A stretch of 15,630 bases of DNA from positions 1 to 15,630 of the forward strand of contig PNJM01000027.1 in assembly GCA_013821865.1 (NCBI GenBank), given 5' to 3'. Below the pieces are notes generated by a model. The model was not told the DNA's origin. It ran no database searches and was given only the letters and a program-made list of their open reading frames with translations. This document shows, piece after piece, positions 5,816-14,407 of the stretch. The number at the start of each line of letters is the position of its first letter. The stretch's first letter is position 1. The translations under genes were made by a program, and so were the position numbers. This DNA comes from Rhodocyclaceae bacterium (lineage in GTDB: Bacteria; Pseudomonadota; Gammaproteobacteria; Burkholderiales; Rhodocyclaceae).

Positions 5816-7081
5816 ATGGATGACAAGCACATCGAATCGGGAATCACGCGGCGCGACTTCCTCAAGGCCACGACGCTCGCGGCCGGCGGGGCGGCGCTGA
5901 TGGGCATGGTGCCGCCCGGTGTTCGCTCGGGCGCCTGGGCCGCCGGCTCCGACGCGCCGGAGAAGAAAGAGGTGCGCATCGGCTTCATCCCGCTCACCGA
6001 CTGCTCTTCGGTGGTGATGGCGGCGGTGAACGAATTCGACAAGAAGTACGGCATCAGGATCATCCCGAGCAAGGAGGCCTCCTGGGCCGCCGTGCGCGAC
6101 AAGCTGGTGAACGGCGAACTGGATGCCGCCCACGTGCTCTACGGCCTGGTCTACGGCGTGCACCTGGGCATCGGCGGGCCGAAGAAGGACATGGCCGTGC
6201 TGATGAACCTCAACCACAACGGCCAGGCCATCACGCTTTCGAACCAGCTCAAGGAGAAGGGCGCCGTCGACGGCGCCTCGCTGAAGAAGCTCATCGCCAC
6301 GGACAAGCGCGAGTACACCTTCGCCCAGACCTTCCCCACCGGCACCCACGCCATGTGGCTCTACTACTGGCTGGCGGCGCACGACATCAACCCGATGAAG
6401 GACGTCAAGGTGATCACCGTGCCGCCGCCGCAGATGGTGGCGAACATGCGCGTCGGCAACATGGACGGCTTCTGCGTCGGCGAGCCGTGGAACAACCGCG
6501 CCATCGTGGACAGGATCGGCTTCACCGGCGTGACGACGCAGGACATCTGGACCGACCACCCGGAGAAGGTGCTCGGCACCACGGCGGAGTTCGTCGCGAA
6601 GAACCCCAACACGGCGCGCGCCATGACGGCGGCCATCATCGAGGCCGGCCGCTGGATCGACGCCTCGCTCGCCAACCGGCGCAAGACCGCCGAGACGGTG
6701 GCAGCCAAGGCCTACGTCAACACCGACATGGACGTCATCCTCGAGCGCATGCTCGGCCGCTACTCCAACGGCCTGGGCAAGACCTGGGACGACAAGAACT
6801 ACATGAAGTTCTACAACGACGGCGCGGTGAACTTCCCCTACCTCTCCGACGGCATGTGGTTCCTCACCCAGCACAAGCGCTGGGGCCTGCTCAAGCAGGA
6901 CCCGGACTACCTCGCCGTGGCGAAGGCGATCAACCGCATCGACCTCTACAAGCAGGCCGCCACCGCCGCCGGCGCCGTGCTGCCGAAGGGCGAGATGCGC
7001 AGCTCGAAGATGATCGACGGCGTGGTCTGGGACGGCAAGGATCCGAAGAAGTACGCCGGGGGTTTCAAGGTGCATGCGTAA
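5816..7081 (+). CDS. nrtA: Nitrate ABC transporter substrate-binding protein, Tat-exported (NrtA/NasF)
   Basis: This 421-residue periplasmic nitrate/nitrite-binding component of the NrtA/CmpA/NasF family captures the anion for the NrtB-NrtD importer. The N-terminus has a twin-arginine signal (T11-R-R-D-F-L-K17) followed by an alanine-rich stretch and likely cleavage near residue 42-43 (AWA-A). The mature part starts with VRIGFIPLTDCSSVVMA, characteristic of the family, with GNMDGFCVGEPWNNRA further on. ATG 5816 is chosen because GGAG (5806-5809) sits at proper spacing and the Tat motif falls where expected; the frame is open upstream but that segment is the leader RNA. NasS sensors are homologous but cytosolic, so the signal peptide argues for transport. 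It is first in a tight operon. Confidence 0.93.
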   Translation: MDDKHIESGITRRDFLKATTLAAGGAALMGMVPPGVRSGAWAAGSDAPEKKEVRIGFIPLTDCSSVVMAAVNEFDKKYGIRIIPSKEASWAAVRDKLVNGELDAAHVLYGLVYGVHLGIGGPKKDMAVLMNLNHNGQAITLSNQLKEKGAVDGASLKKLIATDKREYTFAQTFPTGTHAMWLYYWLAAHDINPMKDVKVITVPPPQMVANMRVGNMDGFCVGEPWNNRAIVDRIGFTGVTTQDIWTDHPEKVLGTTAEFVAKNPNTARAMTAAIIEAGRWIDASLANRRKTAETVAAKAYVNTDMDVILERMLGRYSNGLGKTWDDKNYMKFYNDGAVNFPYLSDGMWFLTQHKRWGLLKQDPDYLAVAKAINRIDLYKQAATAAGAVLPKGEMRSSKMIDGVVWDGKDPKKYAGGFKVHA

Positions 7082-7091
7082 GGAGAAGGTC

Positions 7092-8051
7092 ATGAGTGCC
7101 ACAGCAATGACGATCGACAACCCCGCCGCGCCGGCGGCGGAGAAGAGGCCACCCTCGGCTGCCCCTGCGGTGCAGGCCGTGGAAAATGCTTCAGCGTTTC
7201 GGCGGAGGCTAATGCCCCCCGAGGGGGCGTTATGCCGGAACCAAAAGTCAGTCTCCGCAGTACGGCGGCAGCGCCTGGGCGCGGGCTTCGCCGCCGCGCT
7301 GCGCCTGCTCCTGCCGCCCGTGCTCGGCCTGGCGGCCTTCGTCGGCATCTGGGCGCTGGTCTCGAAGTCGAGCCCGCAGCTGCCCGGCCCGGCGCTGGTA
7401 TTCGATGCGGCGGTGCAGCTGTTCTCCGATCCTTTCTACCGCAACGGGCCGAACGATCAGGGCATCGGCTGGAACATCCTCAACTCGCTGTCGCGCGTCG
7501 GCATCGGCTTCGGCCTTGCCGCGCTGGTGGGAATTCCGTTCGGCTTCATGATCGGACGCTTCAAGTTCCTCAACGACATGGCTGCACCCATCATCAGCCT
7601 GCTGCGGCCGGTCAGTCCGCTGGCCTGGCTGCCCATCGGCCTCATGGTGTTCAAGGCAGCCAACCCGGCGGCGATCTGGGTGATCTTCATCTCGGCCATC
7701 TGGCCGATGATCATCAACACCGCAGTCGGCGTGCAGCGCGTGCCCCAGGACTATCTCAACGTGGCTCGCGTGCTCAGCCTGTCGGAGTGGAAAGTGTTCA
7801 CGAAGATTCTTTTTCCGGCGGTGCTGCCCTACATGATGACCGGCGTGCGCCTGTCCATGGGCGTGGCCTGGCTGGTGATCGTGGCCGCCGAAATGCTCAC
7901 CGGCGGCGTCGGCCTGGGTTTCTGGGTGTGGGACGAATGGAACAACCTGAAGGTGGAGAACATCATCGTCGCGATCTTCATCGTCGGCGTAGTGGGTTTG
8001 CTGCTGGAGCAGGCGCTGGTGCTGCTGGCGAAGCAGTTCAGCTACGAGTGA
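7092..8051 (+). CDS. nrtB: Nitrate ABC transporter permease (NrtB/NasE)
   Basis: This 319-residue inner-membrane permease forms the nitrate channel with the NrtD ATPase. ATG 7092 follows AAGGAG (7080-7085), which overlaps the nrtA stop. About five to six hydrophobic segments begin near residue 72 ([19 protein letters not shown]). The cytoplasmic coupling loop is [26 protein letters not shown], corresponding to the EAA motif. The family signatures [13 protein letters not shown] and [15 protein letters not shown] are present. The first ~65 residues are atypical: an Ala/Pro-rich stretch and then [23 protein letters not shown], encoded partly by a strong palindrome (7210-7232). An alternative start at ATG 7212 has a poorly spaced GGAGG. 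The C-terminus is normal. Confidence 0.92.
   Translation: MSATAMTIDNPAAPAAEKRPPSAAPAVQAVENASAFRRRLMPPEGALCRNQKSVSAVRRQRLGAGFAAALRLLLPPVLGLAAFVGIWALVSKSSPQLPGPALVFDAAVQLFSDPFYRNGPNDQGIGWNILNSLSRVGIGFGLAALVGIPFGFMIGRFKFLNDMAAPIISLLRPVSPLAWLPIGLMVFKAANPAAIWVIFISAIWPMIINTAVGVQRVPQDYLNVARVLSLSEWKVFTKILFPAVLPYMMTGVRLSMGVAWLVIVAAEMLTGGVGLGFWVWDEWNNLKVENIIVAIFIVGVVGLLLEQALVLLAKQFSYE
7202..7258. repeat. Palindromic element inside the nrtB coding region
   Basis: TAATGCCCCC (7210-7219) and GGGGGCGTTA (7223-7232) form a 10-bp stem (one T-G) with a 3-nt loop. Short inverted flanks GCGGAG (7202-7207) and CTCCGC (7253-7258) bound a 57-bp segment, a multiple of three. It lies in an N-terminal extension not expected in NrtB and may be a translated REP/MITE-like insertion. 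The hairpin is visible; the mobile-repeat interpretation and the boundaries are inferred. Confidence 0.4.
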
Positions 8052-8068
8052 CCGGAAGGAGGGATGCC

Positions 8069-8860
8069 ATGAAAAAACTGGTGCAGATCGAAAACGTCGG
8101 AATGGGCTTCGACACCAAGCAGGGGCATTTTGTCGCCCTGCGCGACATCAGCCTGACCGTGCGCGAGGGCGAGTTCGTCACCCTCATCGGCCACTCGGGC
8201 TGCGGCAAATCGACGCTGCTCAACCTCATCGCGGGCCTGACGCTGCCCACTGCGGGCGTGCTGATCTGCAACGGCCGCGAGGTGGCGGGGCCCGGGCCTG
8301 AGCGCGCGGTGGTGTTCCAGAACCACTCCCTCCTGCCCTGGCTGACTTGTTTCGACAATGTTTACCTGGCGGTGGAGCGGGTCTTCGGCACCAAGGAGGG
8401 CAAGCCCAGGCTGAAGACCCGTACCCATGAGGCGCTGGACCTGGTCGGCCTCACCCACGCCGAGACGAAATACCCGCAGGAGATCTCCGGCGGCATGAAG
8501 CAGCGCGTGGGCATCGCGCGGGCGCTGGCCATGGAGCCGAAGATCCTGCTGCTCGACGAGCCCTTCGGCGCGCTGGATGCGCTCACCCGCGCCAATCTGC
8601 AGGACGAATTGATGCGCATCACGGCGCAGACCAATGCTACCGTGGTGATGGTCACGCATGACGTGGATGAGGCTGTGCTGCTGTCCGATCGCGTCGTGAT
8701 GCTTACCAACGGGCCGGCGGCGACGATCGGTGAAATCCTTCATGTCGATCTGCCCCGGCCGCGAGACCGCCTGGCGCTGGCCCATGACCCTGTCTTCCTC
8801 GAATGCCGGGCGACGCTGCTGGAATTCCTCTACCAGAAGCAGTTGCGGCGGGCGGCTTGA
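8069..8860 (+). CDS. nrtD: Nitrate ABC transporter ATP-binding protein (NrtD/NasD)
   Basis: This 263-residue ATPase energises nitrate import. It shows Walker [10 protein letters not shown] (residues 41-49), the Q-loop Gln84 ([10 protein letters not shown]), the ABC signature SGGMKQR (140-146), Walker B LLLDEP (Asp163, Glu164) and the switch His197 (VTHDVDEAV). The opening [22 protein letters not shown] is typical of the nitrate/taurine-type ATPases. ATG 8069 follows a strong GGAGG (8057-8061); the open frame upstream is a shadow of nrtB. It lacks the C-terminal substrate-binding fusion of cyanobacterial NrtC, so NrtD/NasD is the better name. It sits 17 bp after nrtB and 29 bp before nirB, within one operon. 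Confidence 0.93.
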   Translation: MKKLVQIENVGMGFDTKQGHFVALRDISLTVREGEFVTLIGHSGCGKSTLLNLIAGLTLPTAGVLICNGREVAGPGPERAVVFQNHSLLPWLTCFDNVYLAVERVFGTKEGKPRLKTRTHEALDLVGLTHAETKYPQEISGGMKQRVGIARALAMEPKILLLDEPFGALDALTRANLQDELMRITAQTNATVVMVTHDVDEAVLLSDRVVMLTNGPAATIGEILHVDLPRPRDRLALAHDPVFLECRATLLEFLYQKQLRRAA

Positions 8861-8889
8861 AGAGCGCGCAGTTTGAACGGAGAAGAACG

Positions 8890-11379
8890 ATGAGAAAACC
8901 GAAACTGGTCCTGGTCGGCAACGGCATGGCCGGCGTGCGCACGCTGGAGGAACTGCTCAAGCTCGCGCCGGACCTCTACGACATCGCCGTCTTCGGCGCC
9001 GAGCCGCACGGCAACTACAACCGCATCCTGCTCTCGCCCGTGCTGGCGGGCGAGATGAAACTGCCCGAGATCATGCTCAACGATCTCGATTGGTACAAGG
9101 ACAACGACATCACCCTGCATGCGGGAAAGAAGGTCGTGCGGATCGACCGCGCCCGCCGCAAGGTCACAGCCTCCGACGGCACCGAGGAGAGCTACGACCG
9201 CCTGCTGCTTGCCACCGGCTCCCATCCATTCATGCTGCCCGTGCCGGGCAAGGACTTGCCGGGCGTTCTCGCTTACCGCGACATCGCCGACACGGAAGCG
9301 ATGATCGAGGCGGCCGCCAACCACAGGCACGCGGTGGTGATCGGCGGCGGCCTGCTCGGCCTGGAAGCCGCCAACGGCCTCAAGCTGCGCGGCATGGACG
9401 TCACCGTGGTGCATGCGGTCGACTGGCTGATGGAGCGCCAGCTCGACAAGCCCGCCGCCGACATGCTGCAGGCCTCGCTCGAAGCCAAGGGGCTCAAGTT
9501 CAAGCTGCCCAAGCTCACCTCGGAGCTGGTGCGCGGGGAATCCGGTCGCGTCTGCGCCGTGCGCTTCAAGGACGGCGAACAGATCCCGGCCGACCTGGTC
9601 GTGATGGCCGTCGGCATCCGTCCGAACACCGAACTGGCGGAATCCGCCGGCCTGCACTGCAACCGCGGCATCGTGGTGAGCGACACCATGCAGACCTACG
9701 ATCCGCGCATCTACGCCGTGGGCGAATGCGTGGCGCATCGCGGCATTGCCTATGGCCTGGTCGCGCCGCTGTTCGAGCAGGGCAAGGTTTGCGCCAACCA
9801 CCTGGCCAACTTCGGCATCGCCCGCTACGCCGGATCGACGGTGTCCACCAAGCTCAAAGTGACCGGAATCGATGTCTTCTCCGCCGGCGATTTCACGGGT
9901 GGGGCGAACACCGAGGAGATCGTGCTGCACGACCGCAGCGCCGGCGTGTACAAGAAGCTGGTTCTGAAGAACGAGCAGATCGTCGGCGCCGTGCTCTACG
10001 GCGACACGGTGGACAGCTCCTGGTATTTCCAGCTCATGCGCGACGGCAAGGACGTCGCCGGGATTCGCGACCATCTCATGTTCGGAGAGTCGCATCTCGG
10101 CAACGCCGGCCACCAGGGGCAGAGCAAAGCCGCTGTCTTGCCCGACGCGGCCGAGGTGTGCGGCTGCAACGGCGTGTGCAAGGGCACCATCGTCAAGGCG
10201 ATCAAGGAGAAAGGCCTGTTCACCCTGGAGGACGTGCGCAAGCACACCAAGGCCTCCAGTTCCTGCGGTTCGTGCACCGGCCTGGTCGAGCAGATCATCT
10301 CCTCGACGATCGGCGGCGCCTACCAGCCGCAGGACGCCATGAAGAAGGCGCTGTGCGGCTGCACCGATTACACCCACGAGGAAGTGCGCAAGACCATCCG
10401 CGAGCAGAAGCTGCTCTCCATTCCGGCGGCGATGAAGTTCCTCGAGTGGAAGACGCCCAACGGCTGCGCGACCTGCCGGCCGGCGCTCAACTACTACCTG
10501 ATCTGCGCCTGGCCGCAGGAATACGAGGACGACCCCCAGTCGCGCTTCATCAACGAGCGGGCTCACGCCAACATCCAGAAGGACGGCACCTACTCGGTGG
10601 TGCCGCGCATCCACGGCGGCGTTACCACGCCCGCCCAGCTGAAGCGCATCGCCGAGGTGGCGGAGAAATACGCCATTGCGTCGGTGAAGATCACCGGCGG
10701 CCAGCGCATCGACCTGCTCGGCGTGAAGAAGGAGGACTTGCCGAAAGTCTGGGCCGACCTCGACATGCCCTCGGGCTTCGCCTACGGCAAGTCGATCCGC
10801 ACGGTGAAGACCTGCGTCGGATCGGAGTGGTGCCGCTTCGGCGTGCAGGACTCCACCGGCCTGGGCATCGAGCTGGAGAAGGCGCTCGACCGCATGTGGG
10901 CGCCGCACAAGGTGAAGCTGGCCGTCTCCGGCTGTCCGCGCAACTGTGCCGAGGCCGGCATCAAGGACGTGGGCATCGTCGGCGTCGATTCGGGCTGGGA
11001 GATCTACATCGCCGGCAACGGCGGCATCAAGACCGAGGTCGCCCAGTTCCTGGTGAAGGTGAAGACGCGCGAGGAGGTGCTCGAATACACCGGCGCCTTC
11101 CTGCAGCTCTACCGCGAGGAGGCGCGCTATCTCGACCGCACGGTGCATTGGGTGCAGCGCATCGGCATGGACTACGTGAAGCAGCGCATCGTCACGGACG
11201 CCGCCGGCAGGAAGGCACTCCTCGACCGGCTGCTCTTCGCCTTGCAGGGCGAGAAGGATCCGTGGCGGGAGCGCGTGCAGGGCCTGCGGGCGCACGAGTT
11301 CGCGCCGATCAGGTTTTTCGACAAGGGTTCCGCTGGAGGCAAGGGAAATGAACGGATGGCTGAGAGTGTGTCTGCTTGA
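8890..11379 (+). CDS. nirB: NADH-dependent assimilatory nitrite reductase, large subunit
   Basis: This 829-residue cytoplasmic enzyme reduces nitrite to ammonium with six electrons from NAD(P)H through FAD, Fe-S centres and siroheme. An FAD motif opens the protein (GNGMAGV, Gly10-Gly15) and a second GxGxxG (GGGLLG, ~152-157) binds the nicotinamide cofactor. Two BFD-type [2Fe-2S] modules follow: Cys424/426/459/462 and Cys489/491/526/529. The sulfite/nitrite reductase half-domain precedes the siroheme/[4Fe-4S] ligands Cys642-X5-Cys648 and Cys682-X3-Cys686. Length is near E. coli NirB. ATG 8890 follows GGAGAAG (8879-8885). The 3' end overlaps nirD by 32 bp, which suggests translational coupling. 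Nitrogen-assimilation context makes it the functional NasB; dissimilatory detoxification is the less likely alternative. Confidence 0.97.
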   Translation: MRKPKLVLVGNGMAGVRTLEELLKLAPDLYDIAVFGAEPHGNYNRILLSPVLAGEMKLPEIMLNDLDWYKDNDITLHAGKKVVRIDRARRKVTASDGTEESYDRLLLATGSHPFMLPVPGKDLPGVLAYRDIADTEAMIEAAANHRHAVVIGGGLLGLEAANGLKLRGMDVTVVHAVDWLMERQLDKPAADMLQASLEAKGLKFKLPKLTSELVRGESGRVCAVRFKDGEQIPADLVVMAVGIRPNTELAESAGLHCNRGIVVSDTMQTYDPRIYAVGECVAHRGIAYGLVAPLFEQGKVCANHLANFGIARYAGSTVSTKLKVTGIDVFSAGDFTGGANTEEIVLHDRSAGVYKKLVLKNEQIVGAVLYGDTVDSSWYFQLMRDGKDVAGIRDHLMFGESHLGNAGHQGQSKAAVLPDAAEVCGCNGVCKGTIVKAIKEKGLFTLEDVRKHTKASSSCGSCTGLVEQIISSTIGGAYQPQDAMKKALCGCTDYTHEEVRKTIREQKLLSIPAAMKFLEWKTPNGCATCRPALNYYLICAWPQEYEDDPQSRFINERAHANIQKDGTYSVVPRIHGGVTTPAQLKRIAEVAEKYAIASVKITGGQRIDLLGVKKEDLPKVWADLDMPSGFAYGKSIRTVKTCVGSEWCRFGVQDSTGLGIELEKALDRMWAPHKVKLAVSGCPRNCAEAGIKDVGIVGVDSGWEIYIAGNGGIKTEVAQFLVKVKTREEVLEYTGAFLQLYREEARYLDRTVHWVQRIGMDYVKQRIVTDAAGRKALLDRLLFALQGEKDPWRERVQGLRAHEFAPIRFFDKGSAGGKGNERMAESVSA

Positions 11380-11659
11380 GGAAATTCCGCCGCTTGGCGC
11401 GCGGGTGGTGAACGCCGGCAAGGGCGATATCGCGGTGTTCCGCGGCGCGGACGACGAGGTGTTCGCGGTGGATGACCGCTGCCCCCACAAGGGCGGCCCG
11501 CTCTCGCAGGGCATCGTCGCCGGCCGCCGCGTCACCTGCCCGCTGCACGGCATGAACATCCAGCTCGACAGCGGCGAGGCGGTGGCGCCGGACACCGGCT
11601 GCACGCACCGCTACGCGGCGCGCGTGGACGCCGGCGCAGTCTTCATCGACTTGAGGTAA
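11348..11659 (+). CDS. nirD: Nitrite reductase small subunit, Rieske-type
   Basis: This 103-residue Rieske-fold partner of NirB completes the NADH-nitrite reductase. The full Rieske ligand set is present: Cys45-Pro-His47 and Cys64-Pro-Leu-His67. It can therefore bind a [2Fe-2S] cluster, unlike enterobacterial NirD, which from memory has lost these residues. ATG 11348 lies inside the end of nirB, eight bases after GGAGG (11335-11339). It is the last gene of the plus-strand operon and ends 22 bp before the convergent nasA stop. Family and context agree strongly. Confidence 0.95.
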   Translation: MNGWLRVCLLEEIPPLGARVVNAGKGDIAVFRGADDEVFAVDDRCPHKGGPLSQGIVAGRRVTCPLHGMNIQLDSGEAVAPDTGCTHRYAARVDAGAVFIDLR

Positions 11660-11669
11660 TCAGGGGATC

Positions 11670-11697
11670 CCGCGCGGCGCGCTACGCCGCCGCGCGG
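11670..11697. terminator. Shared GC hairpin between convergent nirD and nasA
   Basis: CCGCGCGGCG (11670-11679) and CGCCGCGCGG (11688-11697) form a perfect 10-bp stem with an 8-nt loop that contains the nasA stop codon (11682-11684). There is no T-tract on either side. It probably serves as a common 3' end structure for the two converging transcripts; strict terminator function is unproven. Confidence 0.45.
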
Positions 11698-14393
11698 TTC
11701 CCGACGATCAGTCGCTTCAGCTCCGGCACACACGACCCGCAGCCGGTGCCGCAGCGCAGCCCCTCCTGCAGCGTATCGAGGGAAGCGCCCGCGGCAACGG
11801 CGGCGAGAATGTCCGCTTCGGCTACGTTGTTGCAGGAGCAGACGACGCGGCCCCGTGCAACCATGCCCTCGGGGGGCGCCGCCATCGGCGCCAGCAGCCA
11901 GCGGCGCACATCATCGGCCGGCCGGCCGGCGACGACCAAATCCTTGAGCCAGCCTCCCGCGGCTGTTTCCCCGGCGAGATGCACGCCCACCAGTCGTCCC
12001 TCCTCGATGCGCGCCTTCTTGCGGATGCCGCGCCGGCGGTCGTGGTAGCTCAGGCAGCCGGCATCCTCCATGCCCAGGATGCGGTCGATCGCGTCGAGCC
12101 ATTCCGACGGCGCCGGGACATCGTTGGCCAGCCGCAGCACCACTGCGGCCGTTTCGCGTCCGGCCAGGGCGAGGCCGGCATAGCCGAAGCGGCCCAGCAG
12201 CGGCTGCAGCGCCTCCATCCAGGCCAGGGCCTGGCCGTGGGCAGCCCCCTCGCTGCGCACTACGAACGCCTGCCACGGCAGATCGGCAAGGCTTGCCTGG
12301 ATCGCGGCGTGCTTGAGCTCGGGCTGTTTTGAATAGGGATCGAGGACGCCCGAGACCAGCTCGTTGGCGCCGCTGTTCGAGAGGAAGCGGCGGCCCCAGT
12401 GCATGGCGAGAAAAGCCTGTCCGGCGCGGATTTCGCCGGAGGCCGCGGCGGGCAGCACCACTTCGCCGCGGCGGCTCCTCACGGTTACCAGATCGTTCTC
12501 GCGCACGCCGCGCCGTGCCATGTCTTCGGCGTTCATCAGCAGGCGCGGCGCTTCCTCGTGATTGAACAGCTGCGGCACGCGGCCGGTGCGGCTCATGCCG
12601 TGCCACTGGTCGCGCAGGCGCCCCGTGTTGAGCTGCAGCGGAAAGCGCGCATCGGCGGACTCTGCGGTGCGCGAGCGGACAAGGGGAATGAAGCGGGCGC
12701 GACCGTCCGGCGTGGCGAAGCGGCGGTCGGCGTAGAGGCGCGCCGTTCCCTCCCGCGCACCCTCCGGGAACGGCCATTGCTGCGGGCCGCGCGCATCGAG
12801 CAGGGCGTAAGCAAGGCCGGTGATGTCGAGGTCGCGGCCGCGCGTCGTTTCCGCGTGCTCGCGGAAGATCTGCTCGGGATGGAACCAGGAAAACAGTTGC
12901 GGCGCGTCGTGGCGATCGAGGGCGCGCCCGAGATGGAGCGCGAAGTCGCGCGCGATCTGCCAGTCCGGGCGGGCCTCGCCCGGCGGCGGCACGGCACGGC
13001 CGACGCGGCCGATGCGCCGCTCGGAGTTGGTGAGCGTGCCTTCCTTTTCGCCCCACGCCGCGGCCGGCAGGAGCAGGTCGGCGTACTCGGCCGTCTCCGT
13101 GTTGCGGAAGGCCTCCTGCAGCACGACGAATTCCGCCCGGTCGAGCGCTTCGCGCACGCGCGCCTGCTGCGGCAGCGACTGCGCCGGGTTGGTGCAGGCG
13201 ATCCACAGCGCCTTGATCTCGCCGCGGCGCACCGCCTCGAACAATTCGACCGCGCTCTTGCCCGGTATTGAAGGCAGCGCCGGCACGCCCCAGAAGCGCG
13301 CCATCTCCGCCCGGTGCTCCGGGTTGCCGGGCTGCCGGTGTCCGGAGAGCAGCGTGGCCATGGCGCCGACTTCGCGACCTCCCATGGCGTTGGGCTGGCC
13401 GGTGAGCGAGAACGGGCCGGCGCCCGCCCGGCCGATCTGCCCCGTGGCGAGATGCAGGTGGATCAGCGCGGCGCCGTTGTGCGTGCCGTGCGCGGACTGG
13501 TTGAGTCCCTGGCACCACAGCGACAGCGCCGCCTTCGCGCCGCCGAACCAGCGCGCCGCGGTGACGATGTCCTCGGCGGCGATGCCGCAGACCGATGCCG
13601 CCACGGCCGGCGTGATTTCCCGCACGGCGTCGCGCAGCGCGTCGAAGCCTTCGGTATGGTCGCGAATGAAGTCGCGGTCGATCAAATCCTCCCACAGCAA
13701 CACGTGCAGCATGGCGCTGTAGAGGGTCACGTCGGTTCCGGGCAGCAGGGCCAGGTGCAGGTCGGCGCAGGCAGCCGTATCGGTGCGGCGCGGATCGACG
13801 ACGATCAGCCTGAGTTCCGGGTTGGCGCGGCGGGCATCCTCGATGCGGCGGAACACGATGGGATGCGCGTAGGCCGTGTTGGAGCCGGCGATGAGGATGC
13901 AGTCGGCCGCGGCGAGATCATCAAAGCTGCACGGCGGCGCATCGGCGCCGAGGGTCTGCGTGTAGGCCGCCACGGCCGAGGACATGCACAGGCGCGAATT
14001 GCTGTCGATGTTGTTGGTGCCGACGAGCGCCCGCGCCAGCTTGTTGAAGACATAGTAGTCCTCGGTCAGCAGCTGGCCGGAGACGTAGAAGGCGACGGCA
14101 TCGGGGCCATGCTCGCGGATGGTGCGGGCGAAGCGTTGCGCCGCATAGCCGAGTGCCAGATCCCAGCTGACGGGGCGGCGATGTTCTTCCCGCGCCGGAC
14201 GCAATGCCGGATGGAGCAGGCGGCCTTCATGCCGGGCCGTCAGATGAAGGGTCGCGCCCTTGCTGCACAGGCGGCCGAAGTTGGCCGGATGATCGGGGTC
14301 GCCGTGCACGCCGGTGATGCGGTCGCCGTCCGATTCGATGATGACGCCGCAGCCGGTGCCGCAGTAACAGCAGGTTGTCTTGGTTTCGCTCAT
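11682..14393 (-). CDS. nasA: Assimilatory nitrate reductase catalytic subunit
   Basis: This 903-residue cytoplasmic molybdoenzyme reduces nitrate to nitrite. The N-terminal [4Fe-4S] ligands are Cys8, Cys11, Cys15 and Cys43 (CCYCGTGCG ... GRLCSKG). The predicted Mo ligand is Cys136 in NSRLCMSSAVAAY, as in Nap/Nas enzymes. The molybdopterin dinucleotide-binding domain lies about 590-700 (LNTGRLRDQWHGMSRTGR). A C-terminal BFD-type [2Fe-2S] module closes the protein (VCSCNNVAEADIL ... RCGTGCGSC). The start is fixed: an in-frame TAG lies three codons upstream (14400-14402). There is no Shine-Dalgarno sequence and a sigma-54 promoter ends 14 nt before the ATG. No separate NADH-reductase subunit (nasC) is visible, so the electron donor may be a ferredoxin or flavodoxin, or may be encoded elsewhere. 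Confidence 0.97.
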   Translation of the reverse strand: MSETKTTCCYCGTGCGVIIESDGDRITGVHGDPDHPANFGRLCSKGATLHLTARHEGRLLHPALRPAREEHRRPVSWDLALGYAAQRFARTIREHGPDAVAFYVSGQLLTEDYYVFNKLARALVGTNNIDSNSRLCMSSAVAAYTQTLGADAPPCSFDDLAAADCILIAGSNTAYAHPIVFRRIEDARRANPELRLIVVDPRRTDTAACADLHLALLPGTDVTLYSAMLHVLLWEDLIDRDFIRDHTEGFDALRDAVREITPAVAASVCGIAAEDIVTAARWFGGAKAALSLWCQGLNQSAHGTHNGAALIHLHLATGQIGRAGAGPFSLTGQPNAMGGREVGAMATLLSGHRQPGNPEHRAEMARFWGVPALPSIPGKSAVELFEAVRRGEIKALWIACTNPAQSLPQQARVREALDRAEFVVLQEAFRNTETAEYADLLLPAAAWGEKEGTLTNSERRIGRVGRAVPPPGEARPDWQIARDFALHLGRALDRHDAPQLFSWFHPEQIFREHAETTRGRDLDITGLAYALLDARGPQQWPFPEGAREGTARLYADRRFATPDGRARFIPLVRSRTAESADARFPLQLNTGRLRDQWHGMSRTGRVPQLFNHEEAPRLLMNAEDMARRGVRENDLVTVRSRRGEVVLPAAASGEIRAGQAFLAMHWGRRFLSNSGANELVSGVLDPYSKQPELKHAAIQASLADLPWQAFVVRSEGAAHGQALAWMEALQPLLGRFGYAGLALAGRETAAVVLRLANDVPAPSEWLDAIDRILGMEDAGCLSYHDRRRGIRKKARIEEGRLVGVHLAGETAAGGWLKDLVVAGRPADDVRRWLLAPMAAPPEGMVARGRVVCSCNNVAEADILAAVAAGASLDTLQEGLRCGTGCGSCVPELKRLIVGNRAAA

Positions 14394-14407
14394 GATGTTC
14401 TAGACGT

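Noticed and set aside
5714..7348. Minus-strand open frame opposite nrtA (about 544 codons)
   Set aside because: Low-complexity His/Val/Arg composition, and it runs through the leader terminator and the nrtA-nrtB junction; a codon-bias artefact.
8830..11604. Very long open frame on the minus strand opposite nirB/nirD (about 924 codons)
   Set aside because: It is the antisense shadow of a GC-rich coding region. Its product is His/Arg/Val/Asp-rich with no recognisable domain, and nirB/nirD are certain.
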